A stretch of 8,601 nucleotides of DNA from DATHSN01 sp035464115. Its GTDB lineage: Bacteria; Actinomycetota; Acidimicrobiia; Acidimicrobiales; SKKL01. Below, one piece after another: positions 7,721 through 8,601 of the stretch. Made by a program: the position numbers and the translations under genes. Location of the stretch: assembly GCA_035464115.1 (NCBI GenBank), contig DATHSN010000382.1, positions 1 to 8,601 of the forward strand. Direction: 5' to 3'. Every line of letters begins with the position of its first letter. Positions within the stretch are counted from its first letter, which is position 1. Under the pieces are notes generated by a model that was not told where the DNA came from, did not search any database, and worked only from the letters and a program-made list of their open reading frames with translations.

Positions 7721-7875
7721 CTCGCCCCCCGACCCAGCTGGACCCCGCGCCCCAACCGTGGTCGCGGGATGGTAGCGACCCGACTGCGACCGTGCCGGCC
7801 CGGGGACGCGTGGCGCTGTGGAGCGTCGCTGTCGGTGGTGCGCGTCCGTCGGGTCGCGGCGCGGCCTTCGGGCAT
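7717..7875 (-). CDS. Possible 52-residue Arg-rich leader ORF coupled to gpsA
   Basis: Starts at an ATG (7873-7875) preceded by GGAGGGGAAGG (7880-7890) with a four-base gap to the ATG, the strongest ribosome-site match I noticed in the window. It runs 52 codons to a TGA that overlaps the TTG of gpsA by four bases. The product begins MPEGRAATRRTRTTDSD and contains 12 Arg, no Cys, no membrane segment and no motif I recognise. Start site and overlap favour a translated leader that couples to gpsA, whose own ribosome site is weak. Against this, the composition is what random GC-rich sequence gives. I do not assign a function. Confidence 0.3.
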   Translation of the reverse strand: MPEGRAATRRTRTTDSDAPQRHASPGRHGRSRVATIPRPRLGRGVQLGRGAS

Positions 7876-7922
7876 CGATCCTTCCCCTCCGATCTGCCGT
7901 CCGGTCTGCGGTCGAGCGACGA

Positions 7923-7934
7923 GATCACGTGGTC
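7923..7934. promoter_or_regulatory. Near-perfect 12-base palindrome, candidate operator
   Basis: GATCACGTGGTC has a perfect CACGTG core and only one mismatched symmetric pair (T/G). It lies between the three-stem element and the ribosome site of the small ORF, where an operator for a dimeric repressor could act on the gpsA unit. Such short palindromes occur by chance in GC-rich DNA. Confidence 0.2.
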
Positions 7935-7953
7935 GATGGAGCCTCGCGTGGTC

Positions 7954-8006
7954 GTCGGACCCCTTTCCAGGGGCAGAGGTCCCGCCTGTGGCGGGCCTTG
8001 TCCGAC
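7954..8006 (-). ncRNA. Candidate structured leader RNA: closing stem around two hairpins
   Basis: A 7-bp stem (GTCGGAC at 7954-7960 with GTCCGAC at 8000-8006) encloses two perfect hairpins: CCCGCC/GGCGGG with a 3-base loop (7981-7995) and CCCC/GGGG with a 6-base loop (7960-7973, sharing one base with the closing stem). The shape is a three-way junction. GGACC (7957-7961) can instead pair with GGTCC (7978-7982), which would break the closing stem. The strand is assumed from the gpsA direction; the pairing itself is strand-neutral. It matches no riboswitch class I can recall. Confidence 0.35.
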
Positions 8007-8128
8007 CCGGGACGCGAGCTGGCGCCGGTCGGCGGGTTGGCCTGACCCCGCTGCGGCGGGGGCGTCCGAGTCGTCGGGCGACGGGCGCCTCGTCCGGAGG
8101 GCCCGCAGCTGACGACCGTCTGGCATCG

Positions 8129-8146
8129 GGGCGCGCCGGAGCGCCC
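8129..8146 (-). terminator. Possible terminator hairpin after the HNH gene
   Basis: A perfect 6-bp GC stem GGGCGC/GCGCCC with loop GCCGGA lies 46 bases past the HNH stop codon. There is no T-run on the downstream (left) side, so it is not a classic intrinsic terminator. A second stem, CCCCGC/GCGGGG with a 4-base loop, lies further on at 8046-8061 and also has no T-run. Confidence 0.25.
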
Positions 8147-8150
8147 GGCG

Positions 8151-8168
8151 GGGCCGGGTGGGCCGGGT
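8151..8168. repeat. 9-base tandem duplication
   Basis: GGGCCGGGT occurs twice in perfect tandem, 24 bases past the end of the HNH gene and directly next to the GC hairpin. It looks like simple slippage in noncoding DNA. Confidence 0.6.
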
Positions 8169-8192
8169 CGGTGGTGGTCGGGGCGCGGTCAG

Positions 8193-8601
8193 TCAGCTGG
8201 CGTCGGCGCTGTCGCAGTCGCACCCGTGGTCGTCCCCGTCGTCGTCCCCGTCGTCGCAGCCATGGTCCACGGCGAGGGCGCGGGGGGCGAGGTGCATGAC
8301 GATCTGGTGTCGGATCGCCGGGGTGCGCCGTGGTGGTGTCCATTCGGGTCGGGCCCGGCTCACGAAGCTGCGGCCGCGGGGGCTGGTGAAGATGAGCTCG
8401 CCGTCGGCGTTGCCGGTGGCGTTCCAGCCGCCTTTGTGCATGTGACCGTGATCGGTCCAGCACATCCCGCCGAGCGAGTCCGAGTTCGTCTCCCCACCTT
8501 TGGACCACCAGGTGACGTGGTGGAGCTGGCGGATGGGGCGTTCACAGCCCGGGAACCGACAGGTGAGGTCACGGTCGAGGACCCGTTGGGCCAACCAGGC
8601 G
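8193..8601 (-). CDS. HNH endonuclease, DUF222/13E12-type, C-terminal part (5' end beyond window)
   Basis: The last 135 residues of a protein whose start lies past base 8601. The segment AWLAQRVLDRDLTCRFPGCE, then RPIRQLHHVTWWSKGGETNS and GGMCWTDHGHMHKGGW form an HNH/beta-beta-alpha metal nuclease module: Cys pair CRFPGC, the HH pair in LHHVTWW, Asn in GETNS, and the final His in HGHMHKGGW. This layout is typical of the DUF222-plus-HNH proteins that are abundant and multi-copy in actinomycetes; their cellular role is mostly unknown. The N-terminal DUF222 part is not visible. After the nuclease fold comes an ordinary Arg/Pro stretch and then an acidic tail HGCDDGDDDGDDHGCDCD just before the stop. 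A TTG at 8594 is in frame but internal, because the conserved Ala-Trp precedes it. It is separated from gpsA by a long gap, so it is probably not in the same operon. Confidence 0.88.
   Translation of the reverse strand, partial: AWLAQRVLDRDLTCRFPGCERPIRQLHHVTWWSKGGETNSDSLGGMCWTDHGHMHKGGWNATGNADGELIFTSPRGRSFVSRARPEWTPPRRTPAIRHQIVMHLAPRALAVDHGCDDGDDDGDDHGCDCDSADAS
8230..8253. repeat. 12-base tandem duplication encoding the acidic tail of the HNH protein
   Basis: TCGTCCCCGTCG is repeated twice without mismatch. Read on the minus strand it codes for most of the Asp/Gly run in the tail. In-frame duplication of a 12-base unit suggests the tail length changes by slippage and that sequence constraint there is loose. 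Confidence 0.65.

Larger units (their letters stand above)
7721..8192. other. 472-base gap between the HNH gene and gpsA
   Basis: No conserved protein is recognisable in either strand; open frames here give Arg/Pro-rich translations typical of antisense or noncoding GC-rich DNA. Going right to left the gap holds a 9-base tandem repeat (8151-8168), hairpins at 8129-8146 and 8046-8061, a three-stem element (7954-8006), a palindrome (7923-7934), the small ORF described separately, and a CCCGCG/CGCGGG hairpin (7744-7749 with 7763-7768). No convincing -35/-10 promoter pair was found, although any promoter for the gpsA unit should lie here. Confidence 0.7.

Noticed and set aside
7769..7774. TACCAT on the minus strand as a -10 box for gpsA
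   Set aside because: No acceptable -35 element 16-18 bases upstream, and it lies inside the candidate leader ORF; too weak to list as a promoter.
7954..8006. A tRNA in the hairpin-rich gap
   Set aside because: There are only two enclosed hairpins, with no T-arm GTTCGA motif and no CCA-type acceptor geometry.
7626..8126. Minus-strand 166-codon frame overlapping the gpsA start
   Set aside because: Low-complexity Arg/Pro translation, runs out of frame into gpsA for almost 100 bases, no ribosome site seen.
7211..8299. Plus-strand open frame spanning gpsA and the gap
   Set aside because: Begins inside gpsA, ends inside the HNH gene, and has an Arg/Pro/Ser-rich translation with no conserved feature.
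1..8601. CRISPR array, insertion sequence ends or phage attachment site
   Set aside because: No spaced direct repeats of 25-40 bases, no transposase, and no tRNA-associated repeat was seen.

Overview
The window is about 70% GC or higher. Every gene I can support lies on the minus strand, so transcription runs from high to low coordinates. The base composition, the DUF222/13E12-type HNH gene at the right edge, and the TTG start and 4-base start/stop overlaps together suggest a member of the Actinomycetota. I cannot place it further with confidence; an acidimicrobial or similar lineage is only a guess. The many long plus-strand open frames are GC-driven shadows of the minus-strand genes.

Right to left: (1) 8193-8601 is the 3' end of an HNH endonuclease gene that enters from beyond the window and ends in an unusual Asp/His/Cys tail. 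(2) 7721-8192 is a 472-base gap with no confident gene. It holds several perfect hairpins, among them a compact three-stem element at 7954-8006 with an alternative pairing, a CACGTG-centred palindrome, and a possible 52-codon Arg-rich small ORF. The small ORF has a strong ribosome site, and its stop overlaps the gpsA start. (3) 6704-7720 is gpsA, glycerol-3-phosphate dehydrogenase. (4) 5043-6707 is a 554-residue acyl-CoA dehydrogenase overlapping gpsA by ATGA. (5) 1-5016 is the first 1672 residues of a large multidomain synthase, ordered ketosynthase, malonyl-type acyltransferase, Pro/Ala linker, second ketosynthase, second Pro/Ala linker, acyl carrier protein. It runs off the left edge.

The gpsA, dehydrogenase and synthase genes form a tight unit (4-base overlap, then a 26-base gap). 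A plausible reading is an acyl-chain-building enzyme made together with an acyl-CoA oxidising flavoenzyme and the supplier of the glycerol-3-phosphate backbone, that is, a dedicated lipid or polyketide-lipid pathway. This is inference from context. The most notable feature is that the visible carrier domain has threonine where the phosphopantetheine-bearing serine should be. The second most notable is the structured, small-ORF-containing leader upstream of gpsA.
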